In this document: piece by piece, positions 34,285 to 44,000 of the stretch
Layout of the letters: each line of letters begins with the position of its first letter
How positions within the stretch are numbered: position 1 is the stretch's first letter
Source of the DNA: Cryphonectria parasitica EP155
Lineage: Eukaryota > Ascomycota > Sordariomycetes > Diaporthales > Cryphonectriaceae
Direction: 5' to 3'
DNA length: 64,000 bases
Assembly (NCBI RefSeq): GCF_011745365.1
Contig: NW_024468914.1
Location: 1 to 64,000, forward strand
Position numbers and translations under genes: made by a program
Notes under the pieces: generated by a model
The model's input: the letters and a program-made list of their open reading frames with translations, nothing else
Told to the model about the DNA's origin: nothing
The model's database searches: none

Positions 34285-35767
34285 ACCGGCGACAGGCAGA
34301 CAGATCTGTCGCATCGTGAGGCATTCAGAGGGCAGACCAGGGCAGGTAAGCAGTCACCCACAGAGAATCTGGTGACCAAAAAGAAAGAAGAAGAAAAAGA
34401 AAGAAGGAAAGCAATCGTCGTCGAAGAGAGCTAGCAGATCGTCATCTTCCCGACAACGCCTTCGTCTCATGTTCGTTGTCGCTTTATCAAATGCTAGGAT
34501 CTGAGCGCGGCGTCAATCAACTTTTGGATTGTTGAGCGAGCGGTTGTGGCCCGTTGCGACGGCCGAGACCTGCATGTCGACCCAAAGCGCCGGTGTGCCG
34601 TCCCCGATGGGCCGTCGAATCCCCCTGGCCTATGCATCCACAAGCGAATGTGGCGAAATCTCCTCGGAGAGAGTTAAATGGTTGAGAGGATACAGAGATT
34701 CTTTGAGCGCGGTTGCTTGCTACGGATCAAGTGAGTCCTGCAAGAAGGATGAATGCAGACGCTGAGCGTCGGCTGCATCGCTAAAGGAAGCATGCATAAT
34801 AATATCTACTACACGTGGTAGATGTAACTGCTCACGTTATTACATGGTACAGAAACCAGATGATCGATCGCCCGGCCGGCCGAGACGGCAGTCAATGAAA
34901 GAATGCGCAGGCCGGTCGAAACTATCAAACAATCAATCAAAGCAATTGACAAAAGAAACACTCCAGCACTTTACTCTGCCCGGTATAGCGAGTCATGGAT
35001 CTGTGGCATGATCACAAATATGCGATGACATTTATATCTCCAGGGGGTCGAACTTGTACGAACCCGGGCCTATACATCCCTGTATATGACTTCGCCGTGC
35101 GCATCAATAGCCCGACGGAAACACCTCACAAGTCCTGAACACCGAGCGGTATAGATGCCTCGAAAAGCGACAGTGTGCTCAAAGGCGCTGCGCACAAACC
35201 CTCAAGGACGTCATGGTCCCAGAGTTCAGCTGCGTTGGCGTTGTCGGGGGGTCCGATATCAAGGTTCTGTAGGCCCATTGTTAAATGACGGGCTCTAGAG
35301 GACGGAAATGAGAAGTCCTCGTTTGTGAGTCCCTGGAACCCAGCAAGTAGAAAAGAAAAAGTCTTTCTAGACACGGCCAGACTCCGCTTTGACTATAATC
35401 TCATATACTATCGCTCTCTCTGGGCATTTTGTTGACATTTTTCGATGTGTGTCGCCTCGTTATGAAAATGAACAGACATATACACAATATAGGCAATGGA
35501 AATTCGGAGGGCGGGTCAGAAACGGCCCGGAAGTGTCAGCAACGCCTGTGGGATGCATGGCGACCGTTACTAAGTCCGAGGCCGTTGGTCCATAGTAGTC
35601 TCTGACATCACCAAAGGCAAACCGAACCGTTGTTGTCGATGTAGACAGCATTGCACGGCAGAAAGGAGACCCAGTCGGCGCGGAATGGTCACACCCACGA
35701 TGCAGCATAGCCGAGTCTCACAAATCTTGACTATACAGAGAGATCGTTTGTTCTCCCTCCTACAAGT
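32180..35767. other. Long intergenic region, no gene seen
   Basis: About 3.6 kb. The left portion is the long upstream region of the Ace2-like gene, with A/G-rich and C/T-rich tracts. Around 33465-33490 there is a cluster of ATCGAT words. A perfect TC microsatellite lies at 34245-34282. The longest frames (about 118 codons) overlap on both strands and show no domains. The right end is the promoter of the MBOAT gene. Confidence 0.5.
34245..34282 (+). repeat. (TC)19 microsatellite
   Basis: An uninterrupted run of TC dinucleotides about 38 bp long. Such purine/pyrimidine tracts are common in fungal upstream regions and vary between isolates. Confidence 0.95.
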
Positions 35768-37363
35768 ATGATTAACCTAATATCGAATCTTCTGAATGCA
35801 GAGCCCAGGACTGGGCTGCATCCCATCCCAGGGACAACACCCCTCACCATCGAGGCCATGATCTGCCCACCGCTGGTGTACTACCTGGCCCTGCTGCTCC
35901 TCCCCCCTCCGCCTCCTCCAGCTCTAGACACATTCGCCATCAAGGCCCTCCGTAACGCCCTGGCCCTCTCGGCAGCGTGGCTCTTCCTGCGTCTGCCGCT
36001 GGCCTACCACGTCCCGCAGAGTATCGGCCTGACGTATCAACTCGGACTGGTAGGCTTGTACGGCAGTGCTCGCGTCGTGGATGTGTTCTTCATCTCGCCA
36101 TATCTCCTAGGACATATCCCGCGCCGTGTTATCTATAGGTATGAGCCACGAGTCGGCACGCCCCTCATCGAGGGCCTGCGTGATCTGAAGAACAAAACCT
36201 CTCCCTCCCCCCTCTCATCGTTGTCCTCTGCGCAGGCAACACCATCAACAACACCAACCCCGGAGCCCGTCAACCACGGCATCATGACCAACCCACTCCT
36301 GAACCCAAAGTCCAAACCAAAGCCTGACCAGTCCCCCTCCTACTTCCCCCTCCACCTTCTCCACCGCAGCCTCATCACCGGCCCTCAACTCACACCCGTC
36401 CTCGAACACACCACCACCGAGGACGGCTGGCCCCACACCCTCTCAGACCGCGCCTCCTGGGCCCTCGAGCTCGAGCTCTCCATGCGCGGCGCCGGCTTCA
36501 CATGGACCACGGCCGACGTCCGCCACACCCGCCGGACCTGGCTGCCCACCGTGCCCAGCAGGCTGCACAGCATCTTCCTGCACGCCCTGCCGACCCTACT
36601 GGTGTCTCTGGCTGGGGTCAGGGCCATCTACCTGCGGTACAGTCTAGCCGACGTGGACGAGGTCCTGTGGGCAGCAGCACAAAGGAACGAGGAAGCGGGA
36701 CGGTGGGACATCGACTACGACGACAACCTCTTCGGCACTCGACTCCCCCTGCTCACCCAGCTGACCCTGACGCTGTGCCTGGGCGCCACCCTCCTGGCAG
36801 CCTTCTCCCTCGCCCACTCCATCTTCGCCGTCGTGTGCAGTCCGCTCGCGCCAGGCCCGCTCGCCTACTTCCCCCCGCTGTATACCAAGGCCCCCTGGGA
36901 AATACGCGGCGGCGGCCTGCGCGAGTTCTGGTCGTATGGGTGGCACCGCCTGTTTGCGCGCTTCTTTCTTGTCTACGGCATCTGGCCTGGCGAGTGGCTG
37001 GAGCGCAAACTGCTGGGGAAGACAGCACAGGAACCGGCGGATGTGGGTAAGGTGCTGGGCGGGTTTCTGAGTAGTGCGTTTTGTCATGGGTTTGCGGCGA
37101 GAGGGGTTTCGGGCGGCAACTGGTGGCTGGCTCGCGGGGAGGTGGTGTTTTTTGCGATGAATGGAGTGGCGGTGGTGGTTGAGGAGGTGGTCAGGAGGGT
37201 CGTTGTGAGGCGTAGAATGAGGAGGAAGGGGGAGAGCCTCGAGAGGTGGTGGGATGGGTGGGTGGGGAGGGTTTGGTGGATTTCTGTGGTGCTGCTGAGT
37301 GGGAGGAATTTTGCGAGGGGTTGGGTGAATGCTGGGCTGGTGAGGGAGATGAGTGGGTTGTAG
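35768..37363 (+). CDS. Wax-synthase-domain membrane O-acyltransferase (MBOAT-like)
   Basis: A single exon of 531 residues with several hydrophobic segments (LVYYLALLLLPPPPPP, then about residues 55-110, 265-290, 325-355, 430-460 and 490-510). The C-terminal third matches the fungal wax-synthase/MBOAT_2 domain: FPPLYTKAPWEIRGGGLREF, then FWSYGWHRLFARFF (the WH motif), and a later hydrophobic block SSAFCHGFAARG holding the conserved His. Members transfer acyl groups to alcohols in the endoplasmic reticulum, and many act on secondary metabolites (trichothecene Tri7 type). Here there is no adjoining pathway, and the substrate is unknown. A Ser/Thr/Pro-rich loop (about residues 145-190) is probably cytosolic and disordered. 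Confidence 0.82.
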   Translation: MINLISNLLNAEPRTGLHPIPGTTPLTIEAMICPPLVYYLALLLLPPPPPPALDTFAIKALRNALALSAAWLFLRLPLAYHVPQSIGLTYQLGLVGLYGSARVVDVFFISPYLLGHIPRRVIYRYEPRVGTPLIEGLRDLKNKTSPSPLSSLSSAQATPSTTPTPEPVNHGIMTNPLLNPKSKPKPDQSPSYFPLHLLHRSLITGPQLTPVLEHTTTEDGWPHTLSDRASWALELELSMRGAGFTWTTADVRHTRRTWLPTVPSRLHSIFLHALPTLLVSLAGVRAIYLRYSLADVDEVLWAAAQRNEEAGRWDIDYDDNLFGTRLPLLTQLTLTLCLGATLLAAFSLAHSIFAVVCSPLAPGPLAYFPPLYTKAPWEIRGGGLREFWSYGWHRLFARFFLVYGIWPGEWLERKLLGKTAQEPADVGKVLGGFLSSAFCHGFAARGVSGGNWWLARGEVVFFAMNGVAVVVEEVVRRVVVRRRMRRKGESLERWWDGWVGRVWWISVVLLSGRNFARGWVNAGLVREMSGL

Positions 37364-37421
37364 TTGTGCTTGGATAGTTTCAAGGCCGAGCTTACAAGAC
37401 GGGAGTCAACACAACATATAC

Positions 37422-37461
<40 letters not shown>

Positions 37462-37722
37462 GAGCTTCGACAAGCCATATCCAGTGCACCATATTAGCCT
37501 TGCAAGGCTCAACAAACACAAAACATCAATATGATGCAATCTCAGCAACACAATCAAGTTCCCATGAACATACCATGTGGTTAATTAGAGATGAATAAAT
37601 ATGAATTGTCAAAAAAACTATGCGTACCAAACTCTGGTGAATAGAGTAATTAGGTATTATCCGTGTTCATGGCCGCGAAGTACTACTACGAATACTTCTT
37701 TACGGCCCACCTCGCACATCCA
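37364..37722. other. Short intergenic region with TA repeat
   Basis: 3' flanks of the convergent MBOAT and small-protein genes. Contains the TA-rich tract listed separately. Confidence 0.5.
37416..37457 (+). repeat. (TA)n tract
   Basis: About 42 bp of nearly pure TA dinucleotides just downstream of the MBOAT gene stop codon. It may serve as polyadenylation-region sequence and is likely length-variable. Confidence 0.9.
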
Positions 37723-37911
37723 TTACTTGCCACGCTCATACTTGTCGGTGTTCTCAGGAGCGCCGCCGTCCTTGTTCACGACATCCAAGTGCTCGCCCTC
37801 GGAGGAGTTCTCGTTGGCCGGGGCCCCGGCCGGAGAGGGCTTGCGGATCTTCCAGCAGAACGAGCAGGACTTGCCCGAGTAATAACCGTGTTTCTCGCAC
37901 TTTCCAGGCAT
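37723..37911 (-). CDS. Small Cys/His-rich protein (62 aa)
   Basis: A single exon starting MPGKCEKHGYYSGKSCSFCW. The CxxH...CxxC arrangement within the first 20 residues could bind one zinc ion; the remainder is polar and acidic. No signal peptide. The start lies about 5 kb from the next plus-strand gene, with a normal AT-rich leader. Short conserved proteins with one Cys/His knuckle occur across fungi, but I do not recognise this one, so function is unknown. Confidence 0.55.
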   Translation of the reverse strand: MPGKCEKHGYYSGKSCSFCWKIRKPSPAGAPANENSSEGEHLDVVNKDGGAPENTDKYERGK

Positions 37912-38744
37912 TTTGACTGTCTTTGGTAGTTCGTGGTATGTGTATGTGGTTTGTGTTTTTTTCCCCTTGCTATGCGTGTTTCGGCTTTGTTGTTTTGTTT
38001 ATTATGTTGGTATCGCAGGTGGAGTCTTGTTCTTGTTGTTGACGATAACGAATGGAAGAGAAGGAGGGGGAAGAGTGGTAAACGGGGCGAAATTTATAGA
38101 TGCAAGCGACAGTGTAGTGATTGTTGCGTCTTGTTGCGTCCTCAAAAGTGTGACTCTGTGATTTGCGTCTCTCATGCCTTTGGAGCCGGTGGTTCTGCTT
38201 GATCGGCATATATTGGGAAGTGTGTGACCGGTGCAAGGATCGTGTGCCTCACAGTACTGGAAGTGATGAGCAGGTGAGGTGAGCCTGCTGTTAACCATGA
38301 GTAACAAACACCTACAAACATCGTGATGTTGCATACTTTGAAGCGAACTCACTATATTGAAAAGCCTCACATAATATCTCTCACCAGCTGCACTTGTCCA
38401 GCCTCCCGAAGTATCCTGCATGCTGTATAAATGGCTGTCATGAGTTTCTCGGGTCCCTCTTTCTCGTGATTATGTTTCTGATCACACTCTTCTGGTCCAT
38501 GCCATGCTAGGACTATGTTTTCACAAATAGCTACAGCCTATATTTGCATTTTCTAAAGCTACTTGGGTAATCTTCCGATAGTACGAACGCACTAGTGCCG
38601 TTTCTGTTGCCCTTCATCATAAAATGATTATATATGCGCTGGTCTAGAGATACTAACGAGCACTTGAAGGTTGGTGCTTCCAGTGCAAGCTGGAAATGAT
38701 GTGCTCCATATAAACAGGTAGACAGGACTCGCACAGATGTACTG
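37912..38744. other. Intergenic; boundary before the biosynthetic cluster
   Basis: No gene seen. Promoter of the small Cys/His protein at left, 3' flank of the adenylating enzyme at right. The likely left edge of the cluster falls here. Confidence 0.45.
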
Positions 38745-40424
38745 CTATCTACGAACATAAGATGCCACAATATCCTCTTCCCACCGTTGATAGATCTCCG
38801 GGCGTATAATGTTCCCCTTGGACGTACGCGGCACTTTAGCATCACGAATCACAACCATCATCTTCTTCTTGATCGCCAGAGGCAAGTCCCCCTTGCGAAA
38901 CGCCTGATCCAACGCATCCCAGACCTTCTGCACGATGACTTCCGCCGCCACAGCACCGCCAGGCCTAGTAAACAGCAAGAGGCCCGCGTCGGGACTCTCG
39001 CGCCCGAACAAAACGGCCTCCTGCAAGACATCCCCATTCCCCGCCATCGCCAGATGCTCATAAGTGATAGCATTGAGCCCCACGTGGTCGTGCCCATCAG
39101 GCGCGATCCTGACCTCGTCCGACAGCCTCCCAAGACACTTGTAGCAGCCCGGCCTGGAAGGGTGTTCGACAAATAGATCACCTGTGTGAAACGAGCCATC
39201 GGGTCGGTTGGCGAACTGCTTGTCCTGGGTGGGGTGGCTGGGCAGCACGACGAGCTCGTACAGAGGTGTTGTGCCTGGACTTCCCTCGCCGGCCAGGTCG
39301 TCCAGGGGCCGGAACCAGATGTGGGGTGCAGTGTCGGGGTGGGCTTGCACGTACTCCCAGTCGGCGTCGCCTCTTGTGCGCGATGCTGGGATGAGGCGGA
39401 CGCCGGCGGACAGCTCGGACATACCATAAATATTCACGAGGCGGACCCCTTGCCCGACGAGTTCTCGGCCGAGCTGCTGGGGGAAGACGCCTCCTGTGGT
39501 GACCACCAGGTCGGCCTGCTTCAGGGCGTTGAGGCCTTCGCTGGTAGACACGGATGCGTATAGGTTGGCGGGGTTGAACCAGGCTGTCACCGGCTGCAGT
39601 TTGGTCAAGATCTCTCCGTACTCCTTGCCCTCGAGCGGAATCAGCTCGTTGGACCAGATGGCCGGCCCGTTGCCCCGAGAGAGGGAGAACAGCATCGAGT
39701 GAAAGCCGACGCTGTTGTAATGCCACGAGCCGATGAGCGATGTGCCATGCAGAACGCCTGGGAGAGTTCGCAGCCGATTAAGCACTGCGTAATGTGGCTT
39801 GTAGACGAGCTTGGGCAGTCCGGTGGTGCCTGATGAGTGCAGGATGACGGCTGGGTGTGTCTCTTGGATTCCGGGCCAGCATTGTGTGAAGTCTTGCTCA
39901 TTGGGGCCATATTTCTCGCTGGGCTCGTGTGCTAAAGATGCAAGGCTGAGCAAATCGATGACTGTCTTCCCGTTTGCTCGCAGTGTGCTTCGCAACTCGC
40001 CAGCCGCAGCCTCATCGGCCATGAAAGTTCCGTCGACAACGATAGAGCAGTCGACCTTTTCCATGAGCTTGATGATTTTTTCGGAAGAGATCTCAGGCGA
40101 AAGAATGAAGACTGTGTAGCCCAGACGCATGAGGGCCACGAACGAAACCACCCACTCGATGGTTGTTATGACTCGGAGACCAACAACAGTAGGGGTGGGG
40201 TGGTGTAGAGATAGTCCGGACCGAATGTATTGCTCTGCAGCCTTGGTAGCCAGACTGTAGATCTGTTGAGGGGTGTAGTATACTATGTCCGCAATAGAGT
40301 GTTTGGGAAATCCGAGCGCCTTTGACGTCAGATGCTTGGTGTGTTCGAGGTATTCTTGCAAAGTGCGAGCTTGCAGTGCAGCTGGTGAGCTGACTGCCTT
40401 TGTTGTCTTATCGTCTACAGTCAT
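38745..40424 (-). CDS. Free-standing AMP-binding (adenylating) enzyme of the anthraquinone-type cluster
   Basis: A single exon, start chosen at the ATG at 40424 (MTVDDKTTKAV), 559 residues. ANL-superfamily motifs are intact: the phosphate loop LHSSGTTGLPKLVYKP (about 195-210), NIYGMSEL (about 330), HTGDLF (about 411), and the C-terminal catalytic Lys motif PRTSKGNIIRPEI (about 530-542). There is no carrier-protein, reductase or thioesterase domain, so it should activate a carboxylic acid as adenylate and perhaps as CoA thioester. Divergently transcribed from the PKS with 642 bp between the ATGs, it probably shares its promoter. An acyl-CoA synthase is also present in the monodictyphenone cluster (mdpI). 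Whether this is its counterpart or an NRPS-like adenylation enzyme is open. The substrate cannot be told. Confidence 0.85.
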   Translation of the reverse strand: MTVDDKTTKAVSSPAALQARTLQEYLEHTKHLTSKALGFPKHSIADIVYYTPQQIYSLATKAAEQYIRSGLSLHHPTPTVVGLRVITTIEWVVSFVALMRLGYTVFILSPEISSEKIIKLMEKVDCSIVVDGTFMADEAAAGELRSTLRANGKTVIDLLSLASLAHEPSEKYGPNEQDFTQCWPGIQETHPAVILHSSGTTGLPKLVYKPHYAVLNRLRTLPGVLHGTSLIGSWHYNSVGFHSMLFSLSRGNGPAIWSNELIPLEGKEYGEILTKLQPVTAWFNPANLYASVSTSEGLNALKQADLVVTTGGVFPQQLGRELVGQGVRLVNIYGMSELSAGVRLIPASRTRGDADWEYVQAHPDTAPHIWFRPLDDLAGEGSPGTTPLYELVVLPSHPTQDKQFANRPDGSFHTGDLFVEHPSRPGCYKCLGRLSDEVRIAPDGHDHVGLNAITYEHLAMAGNGDVLQEAVLFGRESPDAGLLLFTRPGGAVAAEVIVQKVWDALDQAFRKGDLPLAIKKKMMVVIRDAKVPRTSKGNIIRPEIYQRWEEDIVASYVRR

Positions 40425-41066
40425 GGCTGGGAGTTTTGTTGCGTGGGGGTAAGAAATGGGATTGTTTGGTTCGCAGTCAGACTGGGAGTATTGTCTTGAG
40501 CTTAGAGGAGTGTTGATGGTTGCATCACATCTTTGGGTAGGACAAGGCAACTATTGCAATTATTAATTCTTATAGACTTGTCACACGTCTCAAGTCTTAC
40601 TAAGTCCTTCAACAAATGTGAACGGAGTGTCGCGTAACTACTTCTGAATGCTTTCAATGGTTGTTGTCAAGATGCCCGAAAATCATTGTTCGGACATGCA
40701 TCTCCGTAATAGTACAGAGATCATTGCGGCCCCGGTCTCCGAGAATCTTTGCATTGTAATTCTGACGACCGTCCCCCCCCCCCCCCCATTAGTGTTCTCG
40801 GTTGATTGCTTATCGAGGCTGACAGACTGCTGACAGGTTCTCTTCCGATGCTTCTCTATGCCGGTAATCCTGACCGGTGTAAGTATTACTGGCTCACCTC
40901 GGGCATCGAATAGTGACCCCGACAGCCACATGCGGGCTTGAATTAAAGACACATAGGCAGAGGTGAAGAGAGGTGAAGAAGAAAAAGAGAGAAAGACAAA
41001 ACGTACACAAGACCACAATGTAAATCTAGAACAACCTATAACTTCTACCATATCTTGTCAGTCGCC
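40425..41066. promoter_or_regulatory. Bidirectional promoter between adenylating enzyme and PKS
   Basis: A 642-bp divergent intergenic region. It contains a poly-C run (about 40771-40787) and one AflR-consensus palindrome (next entry). No gene is seen inside it. Confidence 0.6.
40899..40909. promoter_or_regulatory. Candidate AflR-type site TCG(N5)CGA in the PKS promoter
   Basis: TCGGGCATCGA fits the TCGN5CGA palindrome bound by AflR-type Zn2Cys6 dimers. It lies about 158 bp upstream of the PKS ATG and 475 bp upstream of the adenylating-enzyme ATG. An AflR-like gene is in the same cluster. The motif is expected by chance about once per 4 kb, so the site is only a candidate. Confidence 0.45.
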
Positions 41067-44000
41067 ATGGTGATTCATACACCTACTACGACAGACAGTG
41101 ACGGCGCTGACTCCAAGATGAGGCTCACTTACTTCAGCAATGAATTTCCCAGAGACGACCTGCAGGACGTCTTTCGAAAAATTCACCTGCTCGCCAAGTC
41201 TAAGGGACATGTCATCCTTGCTCGCTTCATCGACGAGGCCACGCTCGCTCTCCGCGACGAGATCCGTCAACTCCAACCAGCCTTGCGTGACACAATTCCA
41301 CCCTTTGAAAGTGTGCTGGACTTCGTCGACTTTACCGGTATCCGCAAAGGACCTCTCTGTGGCTCGGTAGATGGCGTTCTTCTATGTGTGCTTGAGTTGG
41401 GCATACTCATAGGGTCAGTAAATTCTGCGCTCACTGGACTGTATGGTCACTTGGTTATCAACCGTGAAAACAAAGCTGAAGAATAGCCCACAGCTATCAT
41501 GAGACTTCTAACCATGAGGCTTCTCTTGAAAATCTCGGAGGCTCTGTGGCCGGGCTGGGGATTGGTCTGCTGGCTGCGGCGGCCACGTCCCTGGCAACCA
41601 CCATATCAGAATTGCCTCAAACCGGCGCAGAAGCCATTCGCCTGGCCTTCCGGCTGGGCGTTCTTGTGCAAGAGGTTTCACACAATCTGCACGCCAGTTC
41701 CTGGGCAGATGGAGGGCCACTGGATTCGTGGGCTTACGTTCTTCCGAACGCCAATGCGGATGAAGTGCAACATGAGCTCGATATCGTTCAGGACAGACAG
41801 GTGAGTAACCCCGAATTGCCTCAATGTATTAAGCATTGTCCACTAATGAACTTTTCCTTCTTTTGGGAATGTTCAGGACACACCCGCGTCTAGTAAGGTC
41901 TTCTTAAGTGCCCTTGGCCAAGCCTCGGTGACCATCAGCGGACCCCCAGCCAGACTCAGTGCTCTGTTTCTCACGGCCGACTTCTTTCGTGACCGAAAGC
42001 ATATTGCGTTGCCTGTTTACGGTGGCCTCTGCCATGCCAAGCATATATACACCCAGGAAAACGTCGATTCTGTCATTGAGACCGCATCGATAAAACTGCT
42101 GCAAGATATTGTGTTGCCACGCAGTCAACTCTACTCGACAGCCACGGGGAAGCCGTTCCCTGCCAAGTCTGCTCACGACCTCTTCAGACAGGTCGTTGAA
42201 GAGATCCTCACACAGCAGATCAAATGGGACAAAGTTGTCAAGAGCTTAGCCCAACACGCACGCGACTTGGAGGTGTCTCAATTTCAGGTTCTTGTCTTCC
42301 GCATGTCGTTACCAGCCAAGGATATCATGACAGCCATGGAAGAGACCCCCAACCTAACCGCCACACAAGAAGAGCTGATGCCCTGGATCCACGACCAGAC
42401 AAAAGCGTTGGCAGCAGACAACATAACCACCCCAACAACCAAGATCGCCATCGTGGGCATGTCGTGCAGAATGCCAGGTGGTGCAGACAGCACCGAAAAG
42501 TTCTGGGAACTCCTTGAGAGCGGCACCGAGGTCTCGAGGAAGATCCCTGCCGACCGTTTCGACGTGGATTCGCACGTCGACCCTGCTGGCAAGCGGCTCA
42601 ACACCAGCCACACGCCCTATGGCTGTTTCATTGACGAGCCGGGCTTATTCGATGCGCCCTTCTTCAATATGTCCCCACGCGAGGCCCAGCAGACGGATCC
42701 CATGCAAAGGCTAGCTCTTGTTACGGCGTATGAGGCCCTGGAGCGGGCTGGCTATGTTGCGAATCGGACTGCGGCTACTAAGTTGGAGCGGATCGGGACG
42801 TTCTATGGTCAGGCTAGCGACGATTATCGGGAGGTCAATACTGGGCAGGAGATCAGTACTTATTTCATCCCGGGAGGTTGTCGTGCATTTGGTCCTGGTA
42901 AGTGTTGTCCAAGCTGAGAAGCTTTTTCTCTCTCTGGTGTATTTGAAGCCTGATCAGGAACTGCAGGACGCATCAATTACTTCTTCAAGTTTGCTGGACC
43001 CAGCTACAGCATTGACACCGCATGCTCGTCTAGTCTAGCCACTATCCAGGTATGTGCTCATTCTCCTCCTTCATTTTTTTTATATAAGAGAGTCTTGACG
43101 TCCATACGTAACTGAACATCGATATTTTCCACCTTATCAGGTCGCATGCACTGCCCTTCAAAGCGGAGAGCTTGATACTGCCGTCGTCGGAGGCGTCAAC
43201 ATTCTCACCAACTCCGACGCTTTCGCAGGACTTAGCCACGGCCATTTCCTATCCAAGACGCCGGGAGCATGCAAGACCTGGGATGCAGACGCTGATGGCT
43301 ATTGCCGAGCAGACGCTGTTGCATCTGTTGTCATGAAAAGGCTCGACGATGCTGTCGCGGACAATGATAGGATCTTGGGCGTGATTCTTGGGTCGGCAAC
43401 AAATCATTCTGCCCAAGCTGTCTCCATCACGCATCCTCATGCAGGTCACCAAGAGTATCTATCGAGGCTCGTGCTGCGTCGCGCTGGTGTGGACCCGATG
43501 GATGTCTCATATGTCGAACTCCACGGCACTGGAACGCAGGCTGGTGATGCCGAGGAGATTCAGTCCGTCTCGCAGGTCTTTGCACCTCTTCCCAGTCGTC
43601 GGAGCGACAAGAGGCCTCTGCATTTGGGAGCCGTCAAAGCCAATGTCGGACAGTATGTAACCTCTTTCCTCCCATGCTGACGTCCACACTTTGCCCTCAC
43701 CTCCTTAGAAGTGACTCGACTGACTCCAAACAGTAGCGAGGCAGCTGCGGGAGTCACTGCACTGGTCAAAGTACTCCTGATGATGCAGAACAATGCGATT
43801 CCCCCACACGTTGGCATTCGAAATGCCATCAACCCCAAGGTACAGCAAGAAGTGGAAAAGCGCAACATCAGTATCGCGTTCGAACGAACCGAGTGGGCTC
43901 GAAACGGCGGCAAGAAGCGGATTGCGGTCGTGAATAACTTCAGCGCTGCTGGAGGCAACACGACTATTCTCGTAGAAGATGCCCCTCCAGAGACATCTCT

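Noticed and set aside
40771..40787. Poly-C and poly-G runs (also near 12590, 12940, 33336 and 54986) as functional elements
   Set aside because: Homopolymer runs are common and error-prone in sequencing. No motif or conservation supports a role.
42949..42966. Alternative KS acceptor adding three residues (CAG at about 42957)
   Set aside because: It would read [10 protein letters not shown] in place of the family-typical PGRINY. The acceptor ending at 42966 fits better, though both keep the frame.
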